From contig CANJKZ010000065.1 in the NCBI GenBank assembly GCA_947471745.1, positions 434,001 to 498,000 of the forward strand: 64,000 nucleotides of DNA. Direction: 5' to 3'. The notes below the pieces were generated by a model. It made no database searches and had not been told where the DNA came from. It saw nothing but the letters and a program-made list of their open reading frames with translations. Made by a program: the position numbers and the translations under genes. Source of the stretch: Closterium sp. Naga37s-1 (taxonomy: Eukaryota; Streptophyta; Zygnematophyceae; Desmidiales; Closteriaceae). This document shows positions 1 through 10,328 of this stretch, piece by piece (the stretch's first letter is position 1; each line of letters opens with the position of its first letter).

Positions 1-360
1 GAAAGTCGTGACAGCTGTCTTGACGGTCTGCTGACGCGACAGAGCCTCGCGGCCGCGCAATGTGTGGAGTGGATCGCGCCCTCTCACCAATGAAGGGTCT
101 GTCTGCGATTTCCCTCATCTCATGTGGAGCCCCTTTTCCTTCCACCACGGCAGCGTCTTGACTCTTGACTTGACATTTCACCGACAGGTAAATCCTCGCG
201 CGCGTGCACAACGCGTGGATAAGGAATTGCTGCCAAGTCTGGCAGTAGTGGACAAATTTCGCGGTTGTCTTTCTCTGGTGTAACATTTTTGTGTTGTGCT
301 CTTCGCGCAAGAACTCTCTATCATCCAAGAGCCGAATCAATGGCTGGTAAACCTAGACAT
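1..360. other. Left edge, no gene recognised
   Basis: Mixed-composition sequence with a NotI-like GCGGCCGC and a run of short TTGAC words. A 73-codon open frame is present at 62-283 but has no recognisable motif, so I do not call it a gene. Confidence 0.5.
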
Positions 361-363
361 TTA

Positions 364-814
364 GAGCGTGTTACGTACCCCTTATTCTAGTGGAAGGCAA
401 CCGCGGAATGAACCACCCACCTGTTTTCTGAACCAAACCATGAGAATAGTGATTAGGGCAGACCAAACAGTCAATTCGGCAATGCGCTGCACCCAACTTC
501 TGATGTTTGTTTTCATACACCAGTCGCGTCGTCTCCCGCCAATGTGTATCCTGCCCGCAATGTTCACTGTACCACTGGTTGCGGTGCAGGTTGGAACGTT
601 CGTGGCTGGTCGCCTCGACAGGTTGTAAAAGGGCAAGACCATATGGTTGGATAGACCACCTGGTCGCCTCGACGAGGTGTGAGATTGCTCTGGTACACAC
701 GTCCACTGCTGTACACTGTAGAGACTAGGGTATCGGGTAACCCTAGTGGTCTACCCAACCCGACCGTTCGAGGCACCCGACCAGCCCTCAAAAAGAGGGG
801 TACGTAACACGCTC
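364..814. mobile_element. Tourist-like MITE (PIF/Harbinger type)
   Basis: A perfect 18-bp terminal inverted repeat is visible, GAGCGTGTTACGTACCCC at 364-381 and its reverse complement at 797-814. Both ends are flanked by TTA (361-363 and 815-817). A 3-bp TTA/TAA duplication is the hallmark of PIF/Harbinger elements and Tourist MITEs. The 451-bp interior has no long coding frame, so it would need a transposase supplied elsewhere. The family assignment rests on the target duplication and size only. Confidence 0.75.
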
Positions 815-1058
815 TTACACAAAACGAAGGCCGCCGAATGCAACTCACGATGGAGTCCTCTGAAATCACATTCCCACCTACCCCCCAATCACCGCATAAT
901 TCATATACAGCTGTGACAGACTGTACTCACTTGTGTCTTGATATTGCTCTGCCCTCGAGCTCTGCATAGCCATCCACACCAGCAGCCCTTCCAAGGGGCG
1001 TCGGCGGGATTTTGCACGCGCTTTTCTGTTCTCACATTTCGTCATTCAACTTACAGTA

Positions 1059-1397
1059 ATGGCGTGGGCCGCCGAAAACAATGTGATTCCGCTGAAGGAA
1101 GCCTACTTCCAGGATATGGTTCTGGATGCTCCGGGTCTAGTCGTGGTGGGCTTTTTGAAGAAGAATTGCGAGGAATCCTTCAATCTTTCTAGGAGAATCG
1201 GCTGCGTTGCGAGCGACGAGCTTAAATGCTTCGTGGTGGACGTCGAGGAGGAGCCCAACTTGGCCCCCAAGTATGGTGTACATGCCACACCTTCGATTGT
1301 GTTCTTCAAGTTTGGGAGTGCTATCCATACCTCCGCTGGTGCAGCGTCCGAGCATCAGCTTCAGGATTGGGCTCGGGAGTACCAAATGAACTACTAA
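1059..1397 (+). CDS. Thioredoxin-like protein, CXXS (monothiol) type
   Basis: A single-exon gene of 112 residues, the usual size of a free thioredoxin domain. The strand before the active site reads LVVVGFLKKN, followed by CEES where classical thioredoxins have WCGPC. The first cysteine (Cys37) is kept and the resolving cysteine is Ser40. The cis-proline loop (ATPSIVFF) and the final helix are present. By family knowledge, CXXS thioredoxins cannot run the normal dithiol cycle; they act as monothiol isomerases or binding proteins. No transit peptide is obvious, so cytosol is the likely location. The ATG follows a pyrimidine-rich CTTACAG, which could be a 5'-UTR acceptor. The 3' end is partly duplicated just downstream. 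A function other than thioredoxin fold cannot be deduced. Confidence 0.7.
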   Translation: MAWAAENNVIPLKEAYFQDMVLDAPGLVVVGFLKKNCEESFNLSRRIGCVASDELKCFVVDVEEEPNLAPKYGVHATPSIVFFKFGSAIHTSAGAASEHQLQDWAREYQMNY

Positions 1398-1488
1398 GCT
1401 CACAAAAGACCTTTGAGACGTCTCAAAAAACGTCCAAACGTCAGCTTCCGGATTGGGCTCGGGAGTACGTCATGCTGTACTAAGCTCA
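1355..1488 (+). repeat. Tandem copy of the thioredoxin-like gene's 3' end
   Basis: Positions 1355-1402 (last 14 codons, stop, first UTR bases) recur at 1441-1488, including the TAA stop. The spacer contains a perfect 14-bp palindrome at 1413-1426 (TTGAGACGTCTCAA). The copy encodes QLPDWAREYVMLY against QLQDWAREYQMNY in the gene. Confidence 0.85.
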
Positions 1489-1489
1489 G

Positions 1490-1945
1490 TCGTGCGTGTC
1501 GTCGGTATTCGTGAATGCCTTCTGTGAAACGTATTTCGGAAGTCTAGTGCGATTCAAGTTACGAAGCCATGCTTGAACATAGAATAACCAGAAATACCCG
1601 CGTAAATGGCCCTTGAAACACCTCTGTAACATACACGGCAGTATTAACACAACTGACCTTCAAAGGTTGTGTATATGAATTTCCACTACTCCTATCAGAT
1701 ATATTGCCTAAGACTGGGGCGTCTGTGAATCCCCAAGTTACGCGGTGCGGCTTGATCGTCCTAATGCCTCTCTTGACATCTTCCAGACGGGGCAGAGGGT
1801 CACACGTGCGCAGGGCGTGGATTACTGCAGTAATCCGCGTGTCCGCGTGGCAGATGTTGACCAGTTTCCAGTTCCTAGCCGCGTGAATCGTGACGCGGGG
1901 GTGAATATTGGTGTGAAAGCAGAATTTTGTAAGGAGATCACTTAG
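1490..1945. other. Downstream of thioredoxin-like gene, no gene recognised
   Basis: Open frames exist on both strands (142 codons minus at 1559-1987, 66 codons plus at 1745-1945). Neither has a motif I can name, so both are left uncalled. Confidence 0.4.
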
Positions 1946-1946
1946 T

Positions 1947-2165
1947 CGTACAGTGATAGGCCATCTAGCAGAGGGGGAGGGGGGCACTAATCGGTCTAAA
2001 ATAGGTCCTTGATAGACGTTACCCTGCTGGATTCACCCTGAAATGGAAGAGTGGCTGAAAACGGATGGGTTGGTGGGTCGTCGCTGGGTTGCTGTCAAGA
2101 TGGGTCGGATTGGAGGAATCGCCTTGGAAACGATAAGGCTGGGCTCGTCTGTGCATGGTCATCGG
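1947..2165 (+). repeat. Dispersed repeat R, copy 1
   Basis: The segment begins TAGGCCATCT and continues through ACTAATCGGTCT, a CCTTGATAGACGTTACCCTG block and GGAAGAGTGGC. The same order of words is found at 37322-37440, and TAGGCCATCTGA recurs near 60772. It has no coding potential, and the type of repeat is unknown. Confidence 0.6.
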
Positions 2166-2263
2166 ATCCATCACAACATTACAGCGTGTCAATCTGGATT
2201 GGAGAGAGCACAGTGGGGCTGAACAATGTAGGGGCACGAAGATACACGAGTAAGCAAACATGG

Positions 2264-2640
2264 GCGGACGAGTGGTGCAAGGTATGGGCAGGCGAGTGGG
2301 GCAAGGCATGGGCAGGCGAGTGGAGCATGGGCAGGCGAGTGGAGCATGGGCAGGCGAGTGGGGCATGGGCAGGCGAGTGGGGCATGGGCAGGCGAGTGGG
2401 GCATGGGCAGGCGAGTGGGGCATGGGCAGGCGAGTGGGGCACGGGCAGGCGAGTGGGGCATGGGCAGGCGAGTGGGGCATGGGCAGGCGAGTGGGGCATG
2501 GGCAGGCGAGTGGGGCAAGGGCAGGCGAGTGGGGCATGGGCAGGCGAGTGGGGCATGGGCAGGCGAGTGGGGCATGGGCAGGCGAGTGGGGCATGGGCAG
2601 GCGAGTGGGGCATGGGCAGGCGAGTGGGGCAAGGAATTGC
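2264..2640. repeat. 19-bp minisatellite inside the GT90 pseudogene
   Basis: About 20 copies of GCATGGGCAGGCGAGTGGG with single-base variants. Intron 4 of the intact GT90 gene (57830-57960) has a short, irregular array of similar GGGCGGGTGTGG words, so the array probably grew from that seed. It is open in several frames only because 19-bp units cycle through frames without stops. Confidence 0.9.
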
Positions 2641-3279
2641 AGGCATGGGAGGGCGTGGGCTGGCATGGTCGGGTGGGGTGGGAATGGGCAGGCGAGCGGG
2701 GCAAGGCCTGGGATGGGAGGGCAAGGCGTGTGACGGGGCTGACCTGCCCACTGTGATCGGGGCCCAGATTGGAATCGGTGAAGCCGCCTCGGAACACACC
2801 CCTGCTCGCCTTGCCATCCCACGGAGTCTGGCAACACAGGGGTGCCTCACACCCCTCGCCTTGACTGCTTGCCTCACACTCTCGCCTTGGCGACGTTGCC
2901 TTTCTGGTGGCTCTCAGAATACATGCCCGTCCATCATGCTATGCGCACGTGCCCCGCACACGCCATGAGCTGCCAAGCAGCGAGGGAGTCAGAGAGAAGG
3001 TGGAAAGAGGGAGGTGAAGGGCTGTTCAGGCGACCCTGTCTGTCCACTGTGCGCGCATGTCCTGAACAAGAGATGAGTTACCCAGCAGCGGGGGAGTCAG
3101 AGGGCAGGTGGAAAGAGGGAGGCGAAGGGATACCTGCCTGTCCATTGTGCGCGCGTGTCCTGAGCTGACTGCGGCGTGACAAGAGGGTCAAGGGTGGGGA
3201 GGGGGTTCAAGGGTTCGGAGGGAGAGAAGGCTTAGGGAAAAGACTGGTGAGACCCGTTGACATGCGTGGCGAAAGAAAG

Positions 3280-3393
3280 CATGCTCATGTGCCGCAAGCA
3301 TGCTCATGTGCCGCAAGCATGCTCATGTGCCGCAAGGATGCTCATGTGCCGCAAGCATGCTCATGTGCCGCAAGCATGCTCATGTGCCGCAAG
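3280..3393. repeat. 19-bp tandem repeat CATGCTCATGTGCCGCAAG
   Basis: Six direct copies at 19-bp period, one with a C-to-G change at the unit start (3337). Each unit carries the palindromic word GCATGC at the junction. There are no spacers, so it is not a CRISPR array. Confidence 0.9.
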
Positions 3394-4090
3394 CATGAGC
3401 ATGACATGTAAGAAACTGGGCGGCGAGGGAATCAAGAGGGAATGCGAGAGAAAAGCCCGAGGGAAGGAAGAGGGCTTTGAGAATGCCAAGCAGAGGGGGG
3501 TCAGGGAGGAGTAGAGCCCGGGGGGGGGAGAGGGGGGGGGGGGGGGGGGAAGGGGTTGAGATCGGTCTTAGAGGGAAAAATCCTGATAGGGAAGCAGAAC
3601 GGGTTGGGGAATGAACGAGTCCACTGGGCAGGGAATGAGGAGAGTGCCAGAGGGGTTGGGGAGTGTCAAGGGAAGGGACAGAGCTCACCCTGGGTTCACA
3701 CGCCACGTGTTTCAGCATGGCGTGTGAGATATTGCCACGTGGCACCTCCCCCTCCGCTCCGCCACCCCCCTTCTTCCTGCTTCTCCCCCACAGAGGCGAG
3801 CGCACGCAGGAAGCTGGGACCGTTGGAGGCCGCGGACCACGCGGCGGCGCTCTCTCGCTGCAGGCGACTGCCGGGACTCTCGTCCATCTGCGCACATCGA
3901 CCCCGCATGAGCCGTCACAAGCCACTGCACGTCACGCGAGATCGCAATAACATTCTCATTGCAACGTGATGCACATCGGAATCTCGTGTTAGAAGGCAAG
4001 GCCGAACGGAAAGACGAATGAAGCCGTACTAGTGAGGCGGTGGATACGGAGAGCCGCCTCGTCACTAAATATCTGGCAGAAAATCCAACC

Positions 4091-5077
4091 TCGTGCAATC
4101 ATGTCAACGGAAACTTTAGGGTTTCATGTCGCCAGAAAATCCAACCTCCAGCAAAAACCGAGCCGCATGGTCATTTTTTGTGTCCGCGACGCGCGCGTGA
4201 ACATTGAACCAACGCTACACCCACTAGCCCACCAACACTACAAAGCCCCCAGCAATCCGAGTTGTGTGGTGTGCTGGGTGGTTGTGAAAGTTTGGAATCG
4301 AGCCGCCATGGGGTGAGCGAAACTGGCGAGAGTGTGTGACTGGGGTTACGATAGTACAGTGGCTCTAGCGAGGCCACAGTACTTCGGTAGTTTCTGAAGT
4401 AGGGAAAAGTGACATTTTTGGCTTCAGACAGTCTGAAGTTCCGATTTTTTTGAAACGGACAATCCAATACCCGCTATTGGGACCGTCCGTTTCGATACGA
4501 GTGGACTGTCCGTGAAAACAAAAATATAAAAATAAAAAGAGACACGCCCTTACGATGTGCTACATCGCGAAAAAGGAAAGTTGCGAAATTTGGCCTCCGA
4601 AGGTTTTTCTTTGTTAAAATTGCGTACAAGTTGTGCAAATTATCCAAAAAACAACGCACGAAAATCGCAACATTCTGTACACCAGCGGTGAATGCGGAAA
4701 CATGTGGAAAATTGTCACCGCAAAGTTGTTTTTCCGTCCAAAATTTTCGCGTCACTCGGTTAACCGCGTTCGAGAGAGTTTGGAAGCGGTTTGGCAGGGT
4801 AACATTGACAATGACCAGGGTAACATCAAATTTTACGAAACACAAGGACCTCACGAAATCCACCGAGGTTGCAAAATTGGATACATCGGTTTCGTTTATT
4901 CCCAACTCCGAACCCAACCGCCCAATATATTGCACTTGGTAGCGTCGGTAGCGCTCGGTAGCGCTACCATTTCGCTAGACGACGCTACCGAGTGAGTCAG
5001 CATGCTGACCGCGGGCAGAAAAAAACTAAAACCCATTCGGACTCCATGCCATTCGGGAGCCTCAACTCTCAACACCA
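4091..5077. other. AT-richer intergenic stretch, no gene
   Basis: Lower GC than its neighbours. Two inverted repeats stand out. One is a hairpin at 4452-4493 (GAAACGGAC ... GTCCGTTTC with a further AATCCAATA/TATTGGGA stem). The other is a 15-bp inverted repeat at 4933-4947 and 4980-4994 (14/15 match, around GGTAGCGTCG). Open frames of up to 153 codons on both strands show no known motif. Confidence 0.5.
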
Positions 5078-5082
5078 TAAGC

Positions 5083-5221
5083 TGTCATAATCGTAGGCTA
5101 AAGTGATGTCGACTATCGAGGGGGTTGGTACAAAGAAAAATGAACCTAAGGGGTTGTACCCCACAGTGTGTACCCCACTAAGCCTACCCAAACTATAACA
5201 TAGATATACATATGTTTGACA
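5083..5221 (-). repeat. C1 3' LTR
   Basis: 139 bp, bounded by TGTCA/TGACA and TAAGC on the outside. It contains the CCCCACTA ... GTACCCC words shared in reverse complement by the other LTR families here. Confidence 0.97.
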
Positions 5222-5440
5222 CACCCCCATAGGCAGAGTGGGGGAGAACAGAGGGTCACAAGACCAGTCAGGAAGTGCAAAGCAAGCTCAGGGTGGATCA
5301 CAACGTCACCACGCAGTCTGAGCACAAGCAAGAAGGCCACAAGGCCAGTTCACATGCAGAGATATATATGTAACAACAACAGTACAGTGAAATCTACCTA
5401 CAAGAACAAGCATGCATGAATACATATAAATCATGGTACA
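5222..5440 (-). promoter_or_regulatory. C1 conserved 3' non-coding module and polypurine tract
   Basis: In sense orientation, pol is followed by GTGAACTGGCCTTGTGGCC, a GTGGTGACGTTGTGATCCACC hairpin-like word, CTGAGCTTGCTTTGC, GACTGGTCTTGTGACC, then CTCCCCCACTCTGCCTATG and GGGGGTG directly against the LTR. The last word is the plus-strand primer. The block recurs in C2, C3, C4, C5 and C7. Confidence 0.8.
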
Positions 5441-5448
5441 AACAAAGC

Positions 5449-8400
5449 CTACAGCAAGTGAGGAAGCGTGGGCACAAGGCCTAACAAAGTGCAGAAACGC
5501 TGATGATCACCAGGCGGAAGTGCCTTGGTGAATATATCAGCAGTGTTGGCCCGAGTGGCCACGTAGGTAAGACGAAGCTGGCCACGCTGTTGCAGCTCTC
5601 GAGCAAGAAAGTAACGGAGAGCGATGTGCTTCGTTCTGTGCTCCAGTCTGTGTTCCTGACACAAGGCAATGGCGGCCTTGTTGTCGACGTACAGCACTGG
5701 AGGAGAACGAGGCCGCTCTCCCAAGTCAGTCAGCAGGTAGGTGAGCCAGCGAAGCTCCTGTGCAGCCATGGCTGTGGCGTAGATCTCAGCCTCACAACTG
5801 GAGCCGAGAACTGAAGACGAGCGTGTAGAACGCCAAGAAACTGAACCAGAGCCAAGGCTGAAGGTGTAACCCTGTGACGACCGCTGCGTAGCCTGGTCGT
5901 CAACCCAAGAGGCGTCCGAGTGACCAGTGAGGACAACGTCACCCCGTCCTCCAAGCACGAGCCCCATGCCCGATGTACTGCACAAGTAGCGTAGTACCCT
6001 CTTGGCAGCATCCATGTGCACCTTTTGATGCCGACCAGGAGCCACGTAGCGAGCCAGAAGGCCAAGAGGGTACGCAAGGTCAGGATGAGTGCAAGTCATC
6101 AGGTACATGAGGCAGCCTACTAACTCTGGGTAAGGACCACTCGGCTCTACGGACTCGTCCGAAGGTGGAGCTGAGAGCGAGTGACCTGTAGCCAGAGGAG
6201 TGGCCTGTGCTGAGGACCAGGTGAAACCGAAGCGCTGAAGGACCTGCTGCACCATGTGTGACTGAGTCAGTGTGATGGTGCGGTGTGCTCTGTCCCGGGT
6301 GATCTGCAAGCCAAGGTAGCTGCGTAGTTCACCCAGGTCTGTGCACGTGTGTCTCTTCTGCAGCTCCAGGGCGAGAGGCTCAGTGTCAGCAGTGGCAAAG
6401 ACCAAGTCGTCGACGTACACGAGAACGTAGAACGGCGGCAGCGAAGTGTCGGTGCGCAAAAACAGCGACGGGTCAGCAGTCGACGGAGCAAACCCAAGAG
6501 CCGCAAGTGTCGTCCTCAGTGTGTCGTGCCACTCACGTGGCGCCTGGCGGAGACCGTAGACCGGCCGCCGGAGGCTCCACTGGGTACCAGGAGGGAACGA
6601 CCCAGTGAAGCCAGGAGGGCGGCGCAGCCAAATCTCCTCGTGCAGGCTGCCCTGTAAGAAGGCTGTGCTGAAGTCAAGAGAGTGAAGCTCGTAGTCATGC
6701 TGAGCGGCAACGTGCAGCAGCACCCGAAGAGTGGTCATCTTCGGGGTGGGGGAGAAGGTCTGGAAGAAGTCAACTCCCTCTCGCTGACTGAAGCCTCAAG
6801 CCACGTAACGAGCCTTGAAGACAGGCGGAGAACCTGGCGGCCGCTTCACCCTGAAAATCCACATGCCACTGACAATGTTCGCCCCAGGAGGGGGAACCTC
6901 GTCGACGTAGGTGCCTGTGGACTTCCAGGATGCCATCTCTGCGTCCATGGCTGTCTGCCACTGAGAGGAGTACTCACCCACGATCGCCTCAGCGTAAGAG
7001 CGCGGGGTAGGGATGTCTGGTGCATCCGGGTCTCCCTCAGGGGCAAGCAGCATGGATACGAGATGAGGCGCAGCGGCTGCAAGACACTCAAGGTCCTCCT
7101 GCCTGTCCTTAAGGACGTCCGTGCCAAGAGCACACTCGCCCCCGACGGACGGAGGACAGACAGACGCAAACTCAGCAACAAGATCGGCGGCGTAGTCTAG
7201 ACGACAGTGAGCAGCAAAGGCAACAAGCTCAGTGACTAAGGCAGACGCAGCAGCAGACTCAAACGACGGGTCAGTGACAACAGTGGCAAGCAGACGCGTG
7301 ACAGTAGAGTGCTCAGCACGAAACCAGTCAGACGCAGGGTCAGCAACGACAGGCAGAGAGGACGCAGGGGGAGGCGGCAGAGGAACACGCGGTGAAGGAG
7401 AGGAAGGACGACGAACTACAAGGGGAGGGCCGGAGACAGCCGGCTGGCTCTGACGAGGAACACGACGACCGGAACTGACAGGGGAGACAGGACGCGACAC
7501 AGGCTCACGACGCTCTGCAAGGCCACCAGGCTGCTCTGTGTATGGAGAAGGAGCAGGCAGCGGGGAGCCAGGCTGTAACGGAAGACCAGTAGACGAGGGA
7601 AGACTGAGAACCTGGCGAAGTGCAGAGTCAGGTGGTGGCTGAGACGACAGAGACGGCGGAGCAAAGAACAGGCGCGGCTGAGCAGTGCCACCAGCACGAG
7701 CAGCACCAGCCCCACCAGCAGCTCCAGCACCTCCAGCAGCTCCAGCACCCCCAGCAGCTCCAGCACCTCCAGTAGCTCCAGCACCCCCAGCAGCTCCAGC
7801 ACCTCCAGCAGCTCCAGCACCTCCAGCAGCTCCATCACCTCCAGCACCTCCAGCAGCTCCAGTACCCTTAGCAGCTCCAGCACCGCCAGTAGCTCCAGTA
7901 CCTCCAGCAGCACCACCACCAGCCCCAGCAGCTCCAGTACTCCCTGTACGAGCACCTCCGGGACCAGCGACACCAGCAGAAGAAACTCCAGCAGGAGAGC
8001 CCTGAGGTGCAGAAGTGGGACGCCGACGGCGACCGTACCAGACGTGCAGCTGCTGGGGGGTGAGGGGCACACGCGGACGAAGACGGCTACTCCAAGGAGA
8101 CCGCGTAACAGCAGTCTCAGAGCCCTCAGGCAACTCACCCCCAGACTCAGCACCCCCAGGCTCCGCACACACAGGCTCAGCACCCCCAGATGCAGCACCT
8201 CCAGACGCAGTACCCCGAGACGCAGCACCTCCAGGCTCCTCACGCGCAGGCTCAGCGCCTCCAGGCTCCACACGCTCAGCGCCCCCAGACTCAGCACCCC
8301 CAAGCTCCGCACCCCCAGGGACAGCACCACTCGCAGCAGGACCGGAGTCACCAGTGACCTCAACAGGCGCAGGCGCAGGGGGGTCTACCTGAGAGACACC

Positions 8401-10270
8401 TGAAGGAGCAGGACCTGGCGCGGGGAGGGGGTCTACCTGGGGAGGACCTGGGGCGAGAAAGAGCGGCGGGGGGGGGCGAGGAGCAGTGCGGTAGGGGAAG
8501 AGGCGGTAAAAGGGGACAGACTCGTCAAAGGTGACGTCCTGAGACGCAAAGACACGGCGCGAGGCGGGGTCGTAAAACTGCCAGCCAGGCGCGTCAGGGA
8601 CAAAGCCAAGGAAGACGCAAGGAATGGCGCGAGGGGAGAGCTTGTCCGCGGTGGTATCACGGACAAAGGCACGAGCACCCCAGACCCGGAAACGCGACGC
8701 GTCGCCAACCTTCCCCGTCCACAGCAGTGTGGGCGAGGTCTCCGGCAAGGAGACACGGGGCCAAAGGTTTAGCTGATGCGCGGCGTACCGGACCGCAAAC
8801 GGCCACAGAAAATGGGGGGCAGCCGCATGGATCATGGAGGTACGAGCGACCTCCATGACTAAGCCAATGCGGCGCTCAGCAACCCCATTCTGCTGCGGAG
8901 AGGCCAGAAGCGTGAAAGTCTGGCGGATGCCGTGCTCCGCACAGAAGGCTGCCAAGAGGTCTGAGGAGAACTCACCACCTCTGTCAGAGTGCAGACGCAG
9001 GACAGGAAAGTCCGACTGGAACCGCTCGCGGAGCTGGAGACGAGTAGCGCGGATCTAGGGGATCAAAACATAAGGGACATCCCTCTTGCGCTGCAAGGGG
9101 AAGACCGTGGTGTAGCGCGTGTAGTCGTTGACAACCAGCAGGAAGTACCGCTCGTGGCCCTGTCCACGGACGCGGGCTGGGCCCCACACGTCCAGGTGGA
9201 GAGTCTGCAGTGGAGCCTCAGTGGGAGGGAACGAGGAGGAGTGAGGAGCGGCGCGCTGCCGCCCCTCGACGCAGGGAATGCAGGGCGGCTCAGGCGAGGG
9301 AGGGAGGGGAGGCAGAGACCTGGGAAGACCAGAAACCAGGAAGCGGGAGTGCATGCTGCGTAGGCGAGGCAGGGAGGGGTGACCAAGGTGGTGGTGCCAC
9401 AGGAGAGTGTCGTGCGACAGCCGGCGACACTCACACTGTATAGCTACCTGAGCAGATGCGTGCAACTGGGGAGACAAAGGGGCGGAGCGTGACGCAGTGG
9501 TGAGGGTGTACAGACTGGACCCTGGCGCACGAGCGAACGTGGCCAGGTGGCGACCAGTCTGGGAGCACGTGCAAATCGCCACACGCTGCCGGCCAAGGGT
9601 GAAGGTGTCAACCCCCGCATCCTGGAGGACAGCGTTACTCACCAAGTTCTTAGAGAACGAGGGGAGGTGGAGACCAGACAGCTTACCAGACGGGACCGCC
9701 GGACACGGAAGCACAGTGGAAGACCGTGCAAGCACTGGGCCCCCAGAGGGGTCAGCCAGTGAGACAGGAACAGGTGCAGGAAGGGGAGTGACTGTGGTAC
9801 TGTCGCGAAAGAAACAGCGGGAAGCACCAGAGTCAAGTGTAAAGGTGTGCAAAGCCTGTGCAGGCGCAGTACCAAGGGGAGCAGACTCCCAAGCACCTAG
9901 TGCTGCAGGGGCTATACCAGGGGCTATACCAGGATCCGGCGGCACACACAAGTAGCAGTCACCCTCAGCACTAACAGACAAGGCATACATAGCAGCAAGA
10001 ATTGCATTATAGTCAAGATCAAAGATAGGTACATCACGCCTAAGCAAGTCTGCCCAGTTGGGGAACTCAGGAGCATCAGGAAACTTGGCGCGCCAGGCGT
10101 CGCTAAGCCGAGCGAAGCAGCGCTGCTCAGTGTGAAAACCTGTGCACTGGCGACCAGCGCGGGGACCTGTGCGGATGATATAGGGGCAGCGACCAGGACC
10201 CCCCAGAAGCCCCACGCCCGTCATACCAGTCAAGAAGCTGCTGGGAAGTGGGGGTCTGGCGCTGACGCTG

Positions 10271-10328
<58 letters not shown>

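Larger units (their letters stand above)
2166..4090 (-). pseudogene. Decayed partial copy of the GT90 glycosyltransferase gene
   Basis: Read on the minus strand this is a broken copy of the GT90 gene at 55188-60457. The end of exon 1 lies near 4020-4080 (frame ending RLSVSTASL then GTACGG, against RLAVFTASL then GTACGC). Exon 2 remnants at about 3700-3925 keep QMDESPGSRLQRESAAAW but lose about 475 bp of the middle. Two degenerate copies of the exon 3 acceptor region lie near 3045-3170, and an exon 3 end near 2880-2930. Exon 4 lies near 2745-2836 (FRGGFTDSNLGPDHSG against FRGGFTNFKLGPDHRW). Frames are not continuous and exons 5-8 are absent. A 19-bp minisatellite has expanded in what was intron 4. 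I see no route to a functional protein. Confidence 0.8.

Noticed and set aside
1559..1987. 142-codon minus-strand frame
   Set aside because: No recognised motif, no splice context, and it overlaps a repeat. Not enough to call a gene.
2019..2968. Long open frames on both strands (up to 305 codons, AWAGEWGMGRRVGHGQ and PHSPAHAPLACPCPTRL repeats)
   Set aside because: They are frames of the 19-bp minisatellite, open on both strands and in several frames at once. No start context or domain.
7416..8363. 315-codon Leu/Val-rich minus frame in C1, and similar ones in C2, C3, C4 and C5 at the linker
   Set aside because: Shadow of the Ala/Gly linker of the gag-pol polyprotein in another frame.
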